This document shows positions 10,249 through 21,902 of a stretch of DNA of 64,000 nucleotides, piece after piece. Each line of letters starts with the position of its first letter. The first letter of the stretch is position 1. Source of the DNA: Geosiphon pyriformis (Eukaryota; Glomeromycota; Glomeromycetes; Archaeosporales; Geosiphonaceae). Location of the stretch: contig JAAOMT010000352.1 of the NCBI GenBank assembly GCA_016748015.1, positions 722,030 to 786,029 of the forward strand, written 5' to 3'. The notes beneath the pieces were generated by a model. The model saw only the letters and a program-made list of their open reading frames with translations. It ran no database searches and was not told the origin of the DNA. A program made the position numbers and the translations under genes.

Positions 10249-11344
10249 ATTACTTGAATAGAAAAACCAATCCAAAGTTATGAAGAAACATAACCAAAAT
10301 GTGACCAAAACATGACATAACACAGAATAGCATGCAATAATGTTGGATAATGCGTTATAACATAAGATAATGTGTTATAATGCAGGATAACACAAAATAG
10401 TGTACAATAACATTAGATAAATGTGTTATAATGTAAGATAACATGTTATAATGCAGGATAACACAGAATAACATGTAATAACATCAGATAATGTGTTATA
10501 ACATAGAATAACTAGCAATAATGTAGAAAAACAAAGCAATAACAGAAATAACAAAGCAATAGCTAACAATAGCAAGACAATTGAAAGCAATCCTGTAAAA
10601 CCAAAAGAATATATAAAAGCAAGTAGTTGTAGAAGTTAGAAAAACAGACAGATAAATACAAACCTCTAGACAAGAATCAAATATCCATACCCTTTTATCA
10701 TTTATTATCTTCCCTATTTTGTCTTCTGAAATAAACCAATTATTAAAGAAATCAGAATCATGAATTTATGTTCTTGAACTTTATAGAATTTACGTAAATT
10801 AACTCTTGTCTCATACCTTCATTCTAGGACAGATGCTCTTAACATAACTCTCTTAAACTATTAACAATTTGAACCAATTGCTCTTGATCACAGTAATTGA
10901 CAGTACTAATTTATTTTTTCTTTCTTTTCTTTTCTTTTCTTTTTCTTTCTTATTTTTTTGTGGAGTGGCAATATAGTAAAATTAACTGTCTGGGAATAGA
11001 CTTCATGATAGCCTGGTAAAAGAGGGAAGCTTCCTCTAAGTTTTGGATATTAACATTATCTTGTTAGCTTACCAGAAGGGCAAAAAGACAATGCCAGACC
11101 CTAATGACTGCACTTGTTAACTCAGAGAAAAAAGCTTACATTTATGGAAAACATTGCAATCAATGAAAGACAAACTCTGTGCCTTATAACCAAAGAACTC
11201 AACAGATAAAATCACATCCAGGAATAGACTTTTAGAGACTGATAATTAAGACTAAGCCAACAGAATTACGCAGAAGACACATTATTAATAATTAAGAACA
11301 CTAAATGTTATTATTTCCTATACCCACCAAGTTTACCCATAACA
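10249..11344 (+). repeat. 3' LTR of element A
   Basis: Aligns with the 5' LTR (2643-3729). It starts TATTACTTGAATA (TG decayed to TA) and ends CCCATAACA. The two LTRs were identical at insertion but now differ at many sites, often TG against CA, which shows an old insertion. The GATAA array is at 10306-10520 and the pyrimidine tract at 10913-10958. Confidence 0.92.
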
Positions 11345-12012
11345 GCATTGGTCTCGTTTGGGTTTTTCTAAATGTGCTAAGTATGGGAAAATAGGTTATA
11401 CATTATTGAGTTGTTCTGTAAGAAGAAATCTCTCCTTTGAGAGATCTTCTCATAGAACACTTTCAAACATAGATAAAAACAGACTGGCTACCATTTATAC
11501 TAAGCGTTTGGCTTTTGTTGCTTGTCCTGTTGCTTTTGGTGGAGTTTCTTAGACAAAGATAGCTGGTAGATCTTTGTTTTTTTCTTTTTCTGTGTGAAAT
11601 AGTTTGGTCAACTTTGGCTTTTTTTTGGAGATGAAACCTACTCTTTCTGTTACAATAGACATTAAAAAAAATTTGCTGTTTTGGAGAGCAGTCTTACCAG
11701 CCTTGCAGAACAAATTAGTGAGTTGGCTAAGAGGTTAAACTTACTCATGCTGGCAGTTTCCCAGTCTAGTCCTGGATGTCAGCTGTCGGTGACCCCCTTA
11801 TTACAAAATCAAGTGGGTGATATAGTGATGAGAGAGAGTTCAAGTGGAACCACAGATGATAAAACTGTTGGAAATTTGGACTTTTCTGTCTCTTCTGAGG
11901 TGAAAAGACTGGAAAATATGCTGAAAAAACTTTCTGCTTTGGTTTTGAGTCTGACAGCAAGATTTGATGGTTCAATTTTGGCTGGTAATGTATCTCTTAA
12001 ACCCTCTTCTCA

Positions 12013-15000
12013 ATGACCAGTTTAGTTTGGAAGATTGCCACATGTAATGTTAAAGGTATAAACAATCTTGTTAAGCAAGAAGATATTGTGCATTGGCATA
12101 AAAACATGAACAATCTGATTTCAATTTTTATGGAAACAAAGCTGAAAAAGAAGATTCATCTATAGATTGTTAACAAATTTGATGGTATTTATGTGTTCAC
12201 TTTTGGTTTGAATTCTGGTTATTTGGGTACAAATATTACTGTGATTATAAATAATTCTTTGGCAAAGCATATATACAAAGTCTCTAAAGTGTCTGGTTGG
12301 CTCATTTCTATTAAGTTGTTTTTTAAAAATAAACTTTCTATTTCAAATCTTAGAGATTTATGCTGGTGCTTCTTTGGCAGTTTGGTTCTCCCAAGCTGGT
12401 GAAATCAATTCTATAATCTTAAAGCCATGAATGAATCCTCTTTTATTGTTTTGGGTGGTGACTTTAATAAAAATGACTCTCATAAATGCACCAGTTTCAA
12501 AAAGTGTCTAGATCTTGGTTTGGTCAATTCTTTGGGTAGAAGTTCTTATGTAAAAACACCAACATAAGCTAACTCTTGAAGTGTGGTTAAGATAATTGAT
12601 TTCTTGTTTGTTTTTTTAAACTTGGTTAATGCTGTGATGAATTGCAAAGTATTTGATGTTGGAGAATTTTTTAATACTGATTATCAAGCTGTTTCTATAT
12701 TGGTAGGTTTGAGTGGATTACTTGATATGTGGCTAAACTCTCTTTGCAAGCAAGCAAATAAGGATTGTTGGAAATTTGATTATGGAAATGCAGAGAATGT
12801 CAGATAGGCTAAGTTTAAAAAGGATATGATGGCAAATACTATTATGTTTTATAATGAGTTTTTTGCATCTGAAAAATACTTGGACGTAGAATACTCTTTA
12901 CAAAGTGTTATGTCTATTAGCTAATATGGTTTTTAAGAGAAAATGGTCCAAGGGCTATAACAGTGTTTTTACAAAGGGGTTGTCCAGATTTCACAAACTG
13001 GAGCTTTTGGTATCTAAAATTATTAAGACCTCTTATCTGGTTTCTAGTAAGGAGTTTGCATCTTTGCTTGATAAGTGGCATGATTTAAATGCAGTTAATG
13101 TCTTTGTGATGAAGTCTCTTTTTTTTTTGGGTTCTTATTTTAATACTATTTGTTCAGTTTTGGTTAAGATTAGAAAGTCTTATCAAAATATTGGAATTGA
13201 AGCATGCTAAAGAATCTCAAATCAGATCAGCAATTAATAAAAGGATAGAAAGCTTTGAGTTGAACAAGAGTCATACTATCAGAAATATGTTGAAGCATTC
13301 TTTTCACAAGGTTACTCTAGATTATTTGGTTGTCAATGGTAAATTAGTTCTGGCTCCTAACCTGGTTAAGACCAAGATAGATGTGATTATAGAAGAGTAA
13401 ACTAGGAAGCATGTAGTGGTGATTGATATTTCTGACAACTGGTGTCACCAATATTAATTTTTAGAGTATGTTTTTGATGACACTTTCTCTGGTGTAATGT
13501 GTTCAATTGGTTTTAATGAGATGTTCAGTGTAATTTTAAATCTGCTTAATGAAAAAGTGGCTGGTCTTTCCGACATCTCAAATGAATTATGGAAACATTA
13601 TAACAGATCAGTTTTAGATATGCTTTTGGTGCTCTTAAATTCTTGTTTGTGTAGTGAGTCTGTTTCCAAGTCTTGGAAAGAGGCTTGGGTGTTAATGATT
13701 TCCAAACCATATGAGTGGGAAAAAGTTTTCACAAATATCTATTCGATTACTTTGATTAAAACAGCTTACAAGATCCTTTTCAAAATTCTTTCAGACAGAA
13801 TTTCTTCAGCATGCAGTGTTTTCAATGTTCTCAAAGGGGATAATTTTTCTGTTTTAAAAGACACAATAACATGATCTCCTATTTTTGCAATTGGTTCAGT
13901 TATTAAAGATGTCTTGGAGAAAGACTGTGAACTCTGGCTTGTCTTACAGGATATGTGAAAGGCTTATGACTCTGTCAGGTGGGAGCATCTTAGAAAAAAC
14001 TTAGTCAGAATAAAGATGTATGATAAATTCATTCAATTTTTTGGCAGCATTCACAACAGTTAGGTCAACAGAATTATGACTGATTTTGGGTTAATAGGTG
14101 GTTATCAGATACATAATGGTTTGGATCAAGAGAAAGTATTCTCACCTCTTCTTTGGTACATATTTTATGATTCTCTGTTATGTGAAGTCAAGAGACAGGA
14201 AAGTGTGTGTGGATACAGATTGAATTCACATTTTATTGTCAGAACTAGTCATTTAAAATCTCAAACTGGTTTGACATCTTTCCTTACTGCTAGTGTATTT
14301 GTTGATAATACAATTTAGATTGGTAGCAGCCAAACTGTTACTCAGCATATTCTCAACATTGCTAGTGAATTTTTTTGGCTCAATAACATTTCAATTAATA
14401 ACAACAAGACTGTGGTCATTTCTATTAATTGTAGAGTTGCACATCCTTCTTTGTTAATCAATGGCTTGTCTATTTCTATTGCTAAAAAAGGAGAGTTTCA
14501 TCAGTACCTAAGTATCTTTCTGTCTACTGAAAATTTGTTAAAGCCCAGCTTGGCTAAAGCTCATGTAAACATTTGTTTTTTTGTTAATTTTGTTTTGAAA
14601 AAAAATATCTTTGATAAACAATTCTTGTATTTGGTGTCAGCAGTTCTTTTCCCAATTGTTAGCTATAGATCTCAATTTAGTTTTGTTCCTGTTAGTGTGT
14701 GTAATAAGTGGAACACTTTGATTCACAAAGGCTTAAGATCCAAATCTGGTCTTTCATATAACTTTCCCAATAATGCACTTCACTATCCCTCATTATATAA
14801 TTTAAAAACTTTTGAACAGATTTAAGCTGAGAGCAAGTTGGCTTCTATTGTTTGGTTTTTGAATTTGGTTGGCATTTTGGGTCATCTGTTTGTACATAGA
14901 TCACATGATCTGCAAGTGCTTAGCTAGAATTTTTATCATTCTTTGTTTTTTTTTTCTCATGTCAATGTTAATTTGTTAAATAATTTTTTAGTTAGTGTAG

Positions 15001-16523
15001 TCTGCATTTTTTTGAAATATAATCTACCTCTGAGTGGTCTTGTGACTAATGCTTTTTGTTTTTGGAGTGGTACCTCTTTGTTTTTTGTTCTCAGTGGTTC
15101 TAGGTTTTTCAAATATGTCTTTTTGCTTTAACAGTATAAGATTGCTTTTGCTAAGCAGCTTTGCAATCATGCTGGTGCAGTTTTTGATTGAAAAATGTTT
15201 AAGCAGTGGAAAAAATTAGATCCACATGGCCCAATTTCTGATTAGTTCAAGCTTTCTGTTTGTTTTCTTAATAGTGCTTCTTCTTTTTTTATTTGTTCTC
15301 CTCTTTTGGTAGGCATTAATTTGTTAGACATTCTTAAGTCCCATGAATTTGGGATTATTTGTGACTGTTTGTTGAGTGTTGATGCTGGTTGCCTTTTTAT
15401 TTATATGGATGGATCTCTTAGCAGTTTGGAAACTCTTGACATGAAGGCTGGCATAGTAGTTTTTTTTAAGAATATTGGTTTGAGTTTGGGTGTTGAAGTT
15501 TCTGATTTGATGTCTTCTACCATGACTAAGCTACAAGCTGTTGCTCTGGTACTTAAATGTGTTTTTTCTTCTAGTTCGGTTCAACTTTTCTCAGACAGTT
15601 AGTCTGCTCTAGATGCTTATAAATTGGAGTTGGGATTGTTGTGTCCTGACTTCCAGAATTGGTGTTGAATTAAGCATCATTATATTATGGGTGTTATTGT
15701 TTTTGCTAATTCTAGACATTTTATTTATAATGTATTTTAGTCTATCTATCAGGCATGCTAGAAGGTTGGCTCTGGTTCTCGAGTTGTGGTAGTTATTTTA
15801 CATGCAAATGTTGATTGGTTTAAGTCGTTCTTGGTGTGGCATCTTGATTCACATTTGGCCTCTGGCTTCACTAATAGGAGTATTGCTAGCACTTGCACTT
15901 ATTTTATAAAGACTTTGTATTACCAGCTTTTTGTTGTTGTTTATAAGCATTTGTATACCAAAAGTTATCCAAGTGTAGTATGTTTGTTTTGTGAAAATAT
16001 TGAGGTTTCAGACCATGTTTTTTCCTGTCTGTTTAATTCTGATGTTTGTGTTTAGTTGTTGGACACTTATACAGCTGAATAGAAAGTGATTTCTGGTCTG
16101 TTTCACTTGGTCTCATGTGTATTACAATGTTTGAGTTCCTGTTCTTCTAATGTTACTGTGTATATGGCTTTGAGCAAGAGTTTCATCTTCAATAATTAGT
16201 ATTAGGAATTTTTTTCTATTTTTAAAGATCCTAAAATTGCAGATCGAACAGTTGTGAATTTTGTACACAGATTTGGTCTTGCGTTTAAAGAAGAGATTTG
16301 GTTGGCTCATGTCAAACACCAGACATTTATGGAGAAGAATAGACTAATTTTGCATAATGAATCTGTTCTAGTTTTAGTGTTTGGATTTTCTTCAGTGTTT
16401 TCTGCTGGTGTAGTTAAATTGTTGGAAATTGCTAATGCTTTTAGTATTAGTTTTGGTTTTTGTAATTCTTGTCAGTTTTTTTTAGGTTTAGATAGTGTAG
16501 TTTCAGTTTGTATAGATATATAG
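12013..16523 (+). pseudogene. LINE-1 ORF2: APE endonuclease, reverse transcriptase, RNase H
   Basis: The ATG at 12013 overlaps the ORF1 stop (ATGA). Endonuclease: IATCNVKG, then E in METKLK, GGDFN near 12450, and TDYQAV near 12678 (His of the family's DH reads Tyr). Reverse transcriptase: about 13500-14400, with KAYDSVRWEHL at 13961 and the active-site pair reading FVDNTI at about 14299 in place of VDD. RNase H: about 15390-15610, with YMDGSL and KLQAVALVL. Zinc motif CLFCENIEVSDHVFSC at about 15990. The last block ends at 16523. Stops and shifts (frame moves near 12830 and 13200) make it dead. Confidence 0.88.
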
Positions 16524-16654
16524 TGTTGTCTTGATTAGTCTGAATGACTGGTCATATGTAAAAAATACATGATTTATGTCTAGTTTAGATCACTTAGTTA
16601 ATGTATTATTTTAAGTAGTATTTAGACCTCACTCATTAAATGATATAAAAAAAA
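16524..16654 (+). other. LINE-1 3' UTR with possible stem-loop and A tail
   Basis: About 120 bases, then eight As. It is similar to the 3' UTRs of LINE-2 (48080-48200, minus), LINE-3 (55535-55680, minus) and the divergent LINE (62415-62600, minus). CTGAATGA near 16539 can pair with TCACTTAG near 16590. Such 3' ends are what LINE reverse transcriptases recognise. That role is inferred here. Confidence 0.6.
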
Positions 16655-18744
16655 CCAGTTTGCTAATTTTAAAAACTGAATAATATTACAAATAATTTTT
16701 AAATTTATTATATTTTTTATAATTTAGTATTTAAATTGGTTAATTTTTTAATTAAAAAATTTTTTAAAAGTTTTAATAATTGAATTTTTTATATAACAAA
16801 CAAAAATTTAATATTAATAATAAATAATATTTAGTATTTAACTTTTTAAAATAATAACTGGTTTATTTTGGTGTTTTTTATTGTTTTAATAAGCAATTTT
16901 AGTTTTTTTTGACTATATTCTACACTTTTTTTGATGTTTTATACCAGATAATTCTTAATATTATAATTTTAGTACTTTTTTTTAATCAATTAATAAACAT
17001 AAAACAAAACAAAAATAAATAAATAAATAAATAAGATAAAAAATTAGTATTTTATTATTAATTATAATCAAAAACTATTGTTTTAATATTGTTAATAATT
17101 TTGTATTAATAAAAAAGTAATTAAATATTAATAAAATAAATATAAATTCATAAAGTTGTATTTGAATAATATGATTTGATAAATTTATTTAAAATAATTA
17201 TAGATTTTAAGTATTAAATTGCTAATTATAAAAATTACTTAATAAGATAAAAATTAAACTTGTTTTTAATTCAACTTATTTATCTTTTTTTTTTATATAT
17301 ATATAAATTTTTGTAATATAAAATTTTTAAATTCTTACAATTTTTTTAAATTATTATTAGAATTTTTAATATTTTTAAAATTTATAAAATTCTTAATATT
17401 ATATATTTTAATAATTTATACTTTATTATTGGCTATTTATATTATTTTTTCTTATTTTTTTTACTTTATTTTATAAGTAATAACAACCAAAAAAAAATTA
17501 ACCAATTTGGTTTTAAATATATTATAAAAAAAATAATTTTTTTTTAATTTACAAAAAAAAATTCTGATACTGTTTTTGTTTACTAAAACTAATTAACAAA
17601 TTAAAACAGTTGTAATTATATTAACAAATTTAAAATAAACAATAATATATTATTAAATACTAATAAATTTTAATTTAATTTTGAAAACTTTATTATAAAT
17701 ATTAAAAACTATTTTAATATTAATTACAAACATATTTAAAAGCACATTATATAAAGTAATAACAACAAAAAAAAACTTAGAAATAAAAAAAATAATAAAA
17801 CCAATAAACTTAGTTTAAAATACAGTTTTTAAAAAAACTTGAAAAATAAATTCTATACAAAAAAATTTTATATTTTTTTTAAACACAAACTTAATATTAA
17901 TAAAATTATATAAACTAAAATACGATTTTAATAAAAGCTAATTTAATCTTAAATATAATATTAAACATTAAAATAAAAGTTATTATTTAGTAAATTTTTA
18001 ATAATTAATAATTGTTTTCTAATTATTAAAGACAATACCAGAAAACAAAAAAAATTAATTCTGTTTTTATTTTATTTAATTAATTTAATTTTTGAGATTA
18101 AATAATTAAATAATATAATTAAATAAAAACATATATAAAAACATGTTTTATTTTGCTTTTAAAACTAGTAAAAATTAGTAAAAAATTAATATATTAAAAA
18201 ATATAATTAAGAGTTAATTCAAATTAAGATTAATTAATATGATTTTATTGTTATTGTTTTAAATAAATTTATTTATTTATTTATAATTATAATAAAATTA
18301 GATATTATAAAAACCAAAAAACCAAAACTCTATTTTTTACAAAAAAAAACTGGCTTTAAAACACTAAAATTATTAAAAATACCAGAAAAAAAATCTTTTA
18401 GCATTTTAAAAAAATTGTTATCAAATATAATAAAAAGTTAAAAGATTGTTTTTTAACTGTTTTGGCTTTTTTAACTATTTAAATAGCAATAAAAAAAGAC
18501 AAAAAAAAAGACAACTTAATTATTAACTTTTTATCAAATATTTTAAAAATTTTAAAAAAACAAAAATTATACCAAAATTATTTTAGATAAGTTATTTTAA
18601 AAAAACTTTGAAAAAAATATTTTCAAAATAACAAAAAACTAGTTGATTACTATTTTATTTAAAAAGAGTATTTTTACAAAATACTATTAAATAGTTTTAA
18701 TAACTATTAATAATTTATTAATAAAAAGACTACTAATTGTTTTA

Positions 18745-18782
<38 letters not shown>

Positions 18783-18959
18783 TCCAGTTTTTTTATTTTT
18801 TGTTTTAATTATAATTATAAAAATTTAAAAGAAAAAAAAAGTAATTAATTTTTTTTAATAATCTAAATAATAATAATATATTAATTATTTTGGTTAAAAA
18901 TTTAAGTATTTACTGTTTATTAACATAAAAAAAAGTTATATTTTAATTGAAAATAGTAT
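16655..18959. repeat. AT-rich ancient repeat, copy 1, right piece
   Basis: Over 2 kb of extremely AT-rich sequence with no gene. Its second half aligns by eye with copy 2: 17510-17600 with 19990-20090, 17940-18060 with the joined flanks of D and LINE-2, and 18300-18700 with 55000-55500. It therefore holds the empty site for those two insertions. An AAT microsatellite lies at about 18745-18779 and an AAAT run near 17013. The origin is unknown; it is probably an old mobile element reduced to A and T. Confidence 0.55.
18745..18779. repeat. (AAT)n microsatellite
   Basis: About eleven uninterrupted AAT units. Nothing functional is seen. Confidence 0.9.
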
Positions 18960-19112
18960 TATTATTATTTTTTATTATATTTAATAAATAAGACTTAAAC
19001 ATAACTTAACATAACTTAACATAATACACCAAATTAAATAATCTAAATTAAATATAAATTATGTACTTTTTACATATAACTAATTACTTAAACCAGTTAA
19101 AGCAATATTATA
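18960..19112 (-). mobile_element. Short 3'-end fragment of a LINE
   Basis: The stretch aataatctaaattaaat to aaagcaatatta follows the LINE 3' UTR of LINE-2 (48128-48215) and LINE-3 (55573-55655) in the same orientation. The likeness stops near 19112. It is a strongly decayed, 5'-truncated LINE end of about 140 bp. Confidence 0.55.
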
Positions 19113-20479
19113 TTAAAACAAAAAAAGCTAAAAGTATATTTAGTTTATTAATTCTTTTAATAATACTATTTAAGTTTCTAGAATTAAAAATAAACTTATT
19201 AAAAAACAATTTAGTTAACTTAATATTACTTTTAATATTAGAATCTAATATATATTATAAAACGATAATATATTCAATAGTATTTTTAATTAAAATAAAA
19301 GATTTAATAGTTAATATTTTATTTTATTTTATTAAAATTAACTTTAGATCTGAAACAAATAATATTTTTAGAAACATTAACTAAAAAATTAAAAAAGTTA
19401 TTAGCAACATATTTTATAAAAAGCAGATTTTTTTTTATTCAAAAAGGTTTGTCAACATTATTATTCAAAAGATTAATAACCAAAATAATTAAAGAATTAA
19501 TAAGCTTAATAATAAATTTTACCAAAGCAATTAAGTTTAAGATTTAAGTTTCTAAAGAATCTAACCTAAACTTGATACTAGAATTAGTAACAAAAACAAC
19601 TAAAAGAGTAACAAAAAAAGCCAAAAAAGTAGAAACTAAAGTATAAGTCTTATTATTAATAAAAATAATACAAAAAACTTAAAACCAATAGCAGACTTAA
19701 GAGATAACTTAAAAAAAAGGTAAAAACACTTTACAATTAACAAACAAATAGTCTAAACTCTAATATTTATAACAGTAACAGCATTCAAAAGTTTTTTATT
19801 AAATAGAATATTTATACAAAATATTAATTCTTTTTATAGCAAACTTTAATATCTTATAAGACTTAAAAGTAATAACAATAAAATATTAATAATAATATAA
19901 ATTAAAAAAACAAAGAATAAAACAAATATAGTTATCAATCTAAGAAATCATATTACTAATTTTAAAAACAGTATAATTAAAAGAAAAATTAACTAATTTG
20001 GCTTTAAAAAAATCTCTTAGAATTATAATTTCTTTTTAATTAAAAAAAAATTCAAATACTGTTCTTTTTTACTAGTATAAACCAGTTACTAAGAGTAATA
20101 GTAACAAAAAAAAAGTTCTTAAAATTGACAATAGCTATTATTACAAATTAGCAGATTTTAACACAATAAATATAATAACACCAAAAATATCAAAAGCATT
20201 TTTAATATTATTAGAAAATATATTAAAAATATATTACAAAATACAACAAATATAAAAAAAATGAATCAAAAGCTATTACAAAAGATTTTGCAATCTTAAG
20301 TGTAATTAAAAAAAGAGAACCATTAATAATAACTTTAACAACAGCAATCAAAAAATTTTTAAAAACAAAATTCATATAAAACAACCTAATATTGTCTTTA
20401 AAAACTGATTTAAATCCAACAAAACCAAACAACAGATAAAACAAAAAATTAATTAAGATTAATTTGATTTTAAAAATAG
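19113..20479. repeat. AT-rich ancient repeat, copy 2, left piece
   Basis: AT-rich relic matching copy 1 (820-1370 and 17500-17950). On the plus strand faint coding can be felt (KLKKLLATYFIKSRFFFIQK around 19390-19450), with a composition of Leu, Ile, Lys, Asn and Phe forced by AT decay. No family is recognised. Element D begins at 20480, so this copy continues at 48023. Confidence 0.5.
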
Positions 20480-21117
20480 TGTTATAGATTGAAGTAACAA
20501 GCTAATGGATAGCAAGAGAGAACAGAATTGTAGGGTAATGAAAGAAATCAAAGAGAATTCAACTTCAATGTGCGAGATTAGTCTCATAAAATATCTCAGT
20601 TGCTATACTTTTCAAAAGATAACTGGAAAATTTGAAGATAGAGGAATAGTCTGTACTGTCAACAAATGATCACACTTAATATAATTCTATGCCTCACATC
20701 AGCACTCTTAAAATTCAATATCAGGTATCAAATGTGCTCTTTAGTCATATTTTATCCAATAATCTTTAAATGCTGTAATTATATGTTTTAAGAAAAGGGT
20801 AAGTAAAGGCCAACAAATATTTTTTATCCTAAGATGTTTAGATATTTGAAGATAGGGAAAGAGAAATTAGTGATAAGAGAATGATTAAGATGAAAGTTGT
20901 TATTTTATTTATTTTATTTCCTTGATTTCTACATACTTTTTTACAGCTAAGAAATTCATCACTTATATAGCTATCAAAAGTGGTCAATAATCAGGTCAAT
21001 AACTAGGTCAATGATCAGGTCAATGATCACTTTCTAAAAATAAAGTGGCTAATTTATATGACATCAATGGCTAATAAATGTGATAATTAATAAGAAGTAT
21101 AAGTTTCAACCACAACA
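20480..21117 (-). repeat. 3' LTR of element D (minus strand)
   Basis: On the plus strand it runs from TGTTATAGATTGAAG to TTCAACCACAACA. It aligns with 47309-48022 and is about 75 bases shorter. A short tandem of TCAATnATCAGG units is at about 20983-21027 and longer in the partner (47841-47915). Confidence 0.88.
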
Positions 21118-21902
21118 TCATCCTCTCCAAAGAGATTAAGCTCCAGTAAAATCAAGCTATTCATAGTGTAATCTATTTGAAAAGTTTTATCTAACTCAAA
21201 GCTAACTAGTTTGTTGAAGTTTTTTGTAGATAGGATATATAATACTTGAGGCAAAATAAGTTTTGTATCCAAGAGACCAAATTTATGTATTAGAGTTTTG
21301 ACTCTTCTAGCAATAGTTAAAACTCTTGGGGCATCTAACCATATAATGCCCAAAATTTCTGTCTATATCTCTGAAGTTGTTTTCTTTATAAGTTTTATAT
21401 CCTCTATGATTTCTTCAAGATGACCATAGAGTTCTAATTGCCTTCCATATGACAAGTTTTTGTCTATGAGTAAGATTTCTTGGAGTGTTTTTTCAATTGT
21501 ACTGGAAGGTGAAAATATAGTTGCTGTTATACTTTTCAATAGATATTTATCTATTTTGCTACCAATTTTTTCTCTTTTGGTAGTAGTTTTCTTTGGTCTA
21601 ATAACAGTATGTGTTCTACTGTTATCAGTAATGGTGATTTGTTTTCCAATGGTTAGAGTAGCATTTGGATAGTTTTTGATTCAATACTTATGGAAAGTAT
21701 AGAAAACATTTTGAATGTTTTGATCCAGAAAATAATTGTTTATGTCGATTAAAGATACCTCTGTTTTGGGAATAGTGCATTTATTTATACTTAATTTTTG
21801 GGTTAGTATTACCACAACAGACAACCAATTAGGTCGTTTGTAATATTTCTTAAGTCATGTATCATAAACAGAACAATCATTAAAGATTGTTCCAAATTGA
21901 TC
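21118..21902 (-). pseudogene. Element D tail region after integrase
   Basis: Frame pieces continue from the integrase to the LTR, for example GRQLELYGHLEEIIEDIK near 21400 and an 88-codon piece whose last ten or so codons lie in the LTR (21353-21087). A purine-rich stretch abuts the LTR (minus strand, about 21118-21135) and may be the polypurine tract. It may be a diverged third ORF, but I see no clear match to ORF3 of A and B. Confidence 0.4.

Larger units (their letters stand above)
2643..11344 (+). mobile_element. Ty3/Gypsy LTR retrotransposon A, integrase-deleted, nested in LINE-1
   Basis: Bounded by LTRs of about 1.09 kb, with TGTTAC at the start and a TA/CA end. The flanks are ACAT (2639-2642) and GCAT (11345-11348), a 4-bp target-site duplication with one transition. 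Inside come a primer-binding site, gag, protease, cysteine-rich module, dUTPase, linker, reverse transcriptase, RNase H, and ORF3 followed by a polypurine tract. The integrase is missing through an internal deletion at about 9424. Many stops and frameshifts make it a dead copy. It is close kin to A2 (32673-42762). Confidence 0.92.
1506..12016 (+). pseudogene. LINE-1 ORF1 (nucleic-acid-binding protein), split by element A
   Basis: ORF1 protein of the LINE, expected to bind element RNA. The left part is 1506-2642 and the right part 11345-12016. The left part keeps one frame (blocks at 1770-2075, 2094-2294 and 2460-2678) with in-frame stops. The right part starts with the zinc-knuckle region (C-A-K then Y-G-K-I-G-Y near 11370), where the second Cys (C-A-K-C in LINE-2) and the His are lost. 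It ends in a coiled-coil-like stretch at 11681-12016. Order and sequence match LINE-2 ORF1 (52869-54578), which joins the two parts without doubt. The true start is unclear: the likeness to the other copies begins about 20 codons before the first in-frame ATG used here. Confidence 0.8.
1371..16654 (+). mobile_element. LINE-1: decayed non-LTR retrotransposon, split by Ty3/Gypsy element A
   Basis: Non-LTR retrotransposon with 5' UTR from about 1371, ORF1, ORF2, a 3' UTR and a short A tail at 16647-16654. Element A (2643-11344) sits inside ORF1. Without it the LINE is about 6.6 kb, close to LINE-2 and LINE-3 in this window. Stop codons and frameshifts run through both ORFs, so it cannot move by itself. 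The 5' end was placed by likeness to LINE-3, whose end is fixed by a target-site duplication. Flanking sequences (about 1344-1370 and 16655-16676) resemble each other but with an indel, so the duplication is not certain. Confidence 0.85.

Noticed and set aside
10306-10520. RIP of the Neurospora type as the source of mutation
   Set aside because: Paired TG/CA changes point to CG; a CA preference is not evident by eye. A count could overturn this.
19061-19384. 107-codon Leu/Ile/Lys-rich protein
   Set aside because: Starts within a decayed LINE 3' end and has the composition expected from AT-rich DNA.
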